Source: Lacihabitans sp. LS3-19 (GTDB taxonomy: Bacteria > Bacteroidota > Bacteroidia > Cytophagales > Spirosomataceae). From it: 64,000 nt of DNA. A program made the translations under genes and the position numbers. Under the pieces are notes generated by a model, which was given only the letters and a program-made list of their open reading frames with translations, ran no database searches and was not told the DNA's origin. Location of the stretch: assembly GCF_024343575.1 (NCBI RefSeq), contig NZ_RJUA01000001.1:310001-374000 (forward strand). Reading direction: 5' to 3'. Positions 62,317 through 64,000 of this stretch are shown here, in pieces. The first letter of the stretch is position 1; every line of letters begins with the position of its first letter.

Positions 62317-63918
62317 TTAATTCTTTTTCGTAATTAGATTAAAGTAACCATTGTATCCTTTTAGGCCTGTTTCTTTTATTATATCATCGCTATTGATTTC
62401 ACCACAACTACCCCCAATAAAACTTAAATTTGAGTCTTCGATTTCTTCTTCTGAAACTGGCTTGCCGTCAATCATATATAATACTTTACTATTTTTCAAT
62501 ACTTCTATACTGAAATGAGTGGTGATTTTATCGACCCTATTGATTTTGATTTTTAATCTGTTCACATTTTCAGCATCTTGATATTCAATTTTTTGAATTC
62601 TAGCCAATGGAACTGCTAACTCTTTTTTGATTAAATCTATAGTTTGTGCCAATTGTTTTTCGTCAGTAATTAAATAGTTTTCACTTGATTTAAATTCAAA
62701 ATATCCATCTTTGGCTTTTTCTCCATATTTTTCAATGGCCGTTTTGTCATTGGGTAAGTAAATCCTAGACCAATCAAATGCATTTGAGTTTAATCTTGTT
62801 AAAATTTCAGCAGGAAATTCTTTTCCATTTATTACTACCATCGGGTTGTCGCCTAAAAAGTTGGTTTTATATACTGTGCGGATAGGTTTTTGGGGATGTT
62901 CTAAGCCTTTGTTTTCAATTTTTGGATTATCTAATATTTCAATATTTTCTTTGTTTTTAACTGCTCCTTTATACCAAAAATCATTAATTGAAACCTTTGC
63001 TTCATTAGTTTTAATTTCAAAATCGAAAACCAAAGATTCATCCAAGCGATAGGGAGTCTCTTTCGAATCTTTTAGTTTTATTAAATGACGCATTTCGCTT
63101 AATATGAACGATTTAGTAACATCTCCAAATGTTATATTTACTTTATCTAAGAGCCCATTTTGCTCTTTTGTAAAACTGTTTAGAGTTATATTTAGTCCAA
63201 AAGGCTTTAAATATGCCGAGGCTTCCTGAATGGCAAGCTCAGTAAACTTATCAGGTGAAACTTGGAATGTTATTTTATCTGCACTGTGATTGATGATAGA
63301 CGACTCAGAATTTACACTGAAAATGGAGTGGTCTTTTCTGTTTAAATTGCTTTTGTTGATTAGTAAATTTGGCGAACCAAACATAGTTACCATTTGTGAT
63401 TTTTCGAAGTTTTTGTCAAATACATCAATCATAAAGAAACCTCCATTTTCGCCTTCTTTTCTACATGTTTCCATGTCAAATACTCCGAAATCTTTAGTTG
63501 CTTTTGTTTTCAAATGCTTCAAACTAACCGACAGTTTTGAGATATTTCCACTAAAATCAATTTGTTTATTGCTAACTATTAATGCCAAGTTTCTATTTTT
63601 TAGTATTTTGTTCACATCCGAAATATTGGTTTCAGTAAATGAATTTGGATTTACTTTATAGTTAAAACCATTGTTGTTTACAGTAGTGATGTAGTTCAGG
63701 GAAATATTTGATGCGGGGAAATTATAAGCTTTTGAAACTCCCCATGTTCCGTAATTCCTGTCGTTTTTTATTATTAATGGATAAGCTTTAATTTCAGATT
63801 TTTCTTTAGTTGTTTTATTTGCAGCGTTCTTCGTGATAATGACAGTTTTGTGTTGCGAAAAAGACATAATAGATAGAACAACGACTGGAACCAATAGCGT
63901 GTAATAGAGCTTTTTCAT
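62317..63918 (-). CDS. Exported protein resembling the C-terminal region of M56 antirepressors
   Basis: 533 residues with a signal peptide (about 1-21, SIMSFSQ). No catalytic motif was recognised. The C-terminal third has two segments of the type seen after the membrane helices of Bacteroidota BlaR1-like proteins and in TonB plug regions: NPMVVINGKEFPAEILTRLN near 359-378, TAIEKYGEKAKDGYFEF near 391-407, and LYMIDGKPVSEEEIEDSNLS near 483-502. So it may be an antirepressor-derived sensor without a peptidase domain, possibly working with a partner encoded beyond the window edge. Residues 30-290 are not recognised. It converges with the DUF1501 gene. Confidence 0.72.
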   Translation of the reverse strand: MKKLYYTLLVPVVVLSIMSFSQHKTVIITKNAANKTTKEKSEIKAYPLIIKNDRNYGTWGVSKAYNFPASNISLNYITTVNNNGFNYKVNPNSFTETNISDVNKILKNRNLALIVSNKQIDFSGNISKLSVSLKHLKTKATKDFGVFDMETCRKEGENGGFFMIDVFDKNFEKSQMVTMFGSPNLLINKSNLNRKDHSIFSVNSESSIINHSADKITFQVSPDKFTELAIQEASAYLKPFGLNITLNSFTKEQNGLLDKVNITFGDVTKSFILSEMRHLIKLKDSKETPYRLDESLVFDFEIKTNEAKVSINDFWYKGAVKNKENIEILDNPKIENKGLEHPQKPIRTVYKTNFLGDNPMVVINGKEFPAEILTRLNSNAFDWSRIYLPNDKTAIEKYGEKAKDGYFEFKSSENYLITDEKQLAQTIDLIKKELAVPLARIQKIEYQDAENVNRLKIKINRVDKITTHFSIEVLKNSKVLYMIDGKPVSEEEIEDSNLSFIGGSCGEINSDDIIKETGLKGYNGYFNLITKKN

Positions 63919-64000
63919 GTTATTTGTTGGTTTTTTAAATATAAAATTGATTCTTTCCGAAAGAGGTTTTTTGTCAAATTGATGAAGAATGGGATAGTTT

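Overview
The window looks like chromosomal DNA of an AT-rich member of the Bacteroidota, most likely an environmental Cytophagales-type bacterium. The clues are tandem genes for ~800-residue FtsX/MacB-type permeases, a type IX secretion C-terminal sorting domain, adjacent DUF1800/DUF1501 genes, Tat-signalled Gfo/Idh/MocA and sugar-isomerase proteins, DUF1080 and DUF3472 proteins, and promoters of the Bacteroidota form (TTTG, about 20 bases, TAnnTTTG). The genus-level placement is inference. No rRNA, tRNA, CRISPR array or prophage was seen.

Layout. 1-17.5 kb: a one-directional array of seven FtsX-type permease genes (the first cut by the window edge), an S41 protease inside it, and a heavily deleted eighth permease, closed by a strong terminator. 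17.5-21.8 kb: a BlaI repressor/M56 antirepressor pair with a visible operator, an exported alpha/beta hydrolase and an oxidoreductase. 21.8-29.2 kb: two secreted tail-fibre-like proteins, one joined to an N-terminal LytTR DNA-binding domain, a truncated third, a DoxX-like membrane protein and a LuxR-type response regulator with its TPR histidine kinase. Three promoters here share the same upstream element. 29.3-34.4 kb: two more permeases behind a sigma-54-like promoter. 34.5-42 kb: a GH43-like glycosidase, NIPSNAP protein, flippase, HIT protein, DUF3472 protein and a second oxidoreductase. 42-43.4 kb: an antitoxin beside a PIN toxin broken by a small insertion, and a tandem pair of unknown small proteins. 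43.7-48.5 kb: an operon of ABC ATPase, TolC-type protein, NtrC-type regulator and histidine kinase. 48.5-64 kb: MFS transporter, MurE, SRPBCC protein, sugar isomerase, serine hydrolase, DEAD-box helicase, MurF, O6-alkylguanine repair protein, small OB-like protein, DUF1080 protein, the DUF1800/DUF1501 pair and an exported protein resembling the C-terminal part of M56 antirepressors.

How it may fit together. The ATPase operon at 43.7-48.5 kb has no permease gene, while the permeases lie 13 kb or more away without an ATPase. Upstream of both the ATPase gene and the 29.5 kb permease pair is the same element: four 4-base half-sites exactly 10 bases apart, followed 54 bases later by a -24/-12-like sequence. 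The NtrC-type regulator in the ATPase operon is the obvious candidate to bind it, so the dispersed parts may form one envelope-stress or export regulon. A second small regulon is suggested by the near-identical element upstream of the LytTR fusion gene, the truncated tail-fibre gene and the LuxR regulator/DoxX operon.
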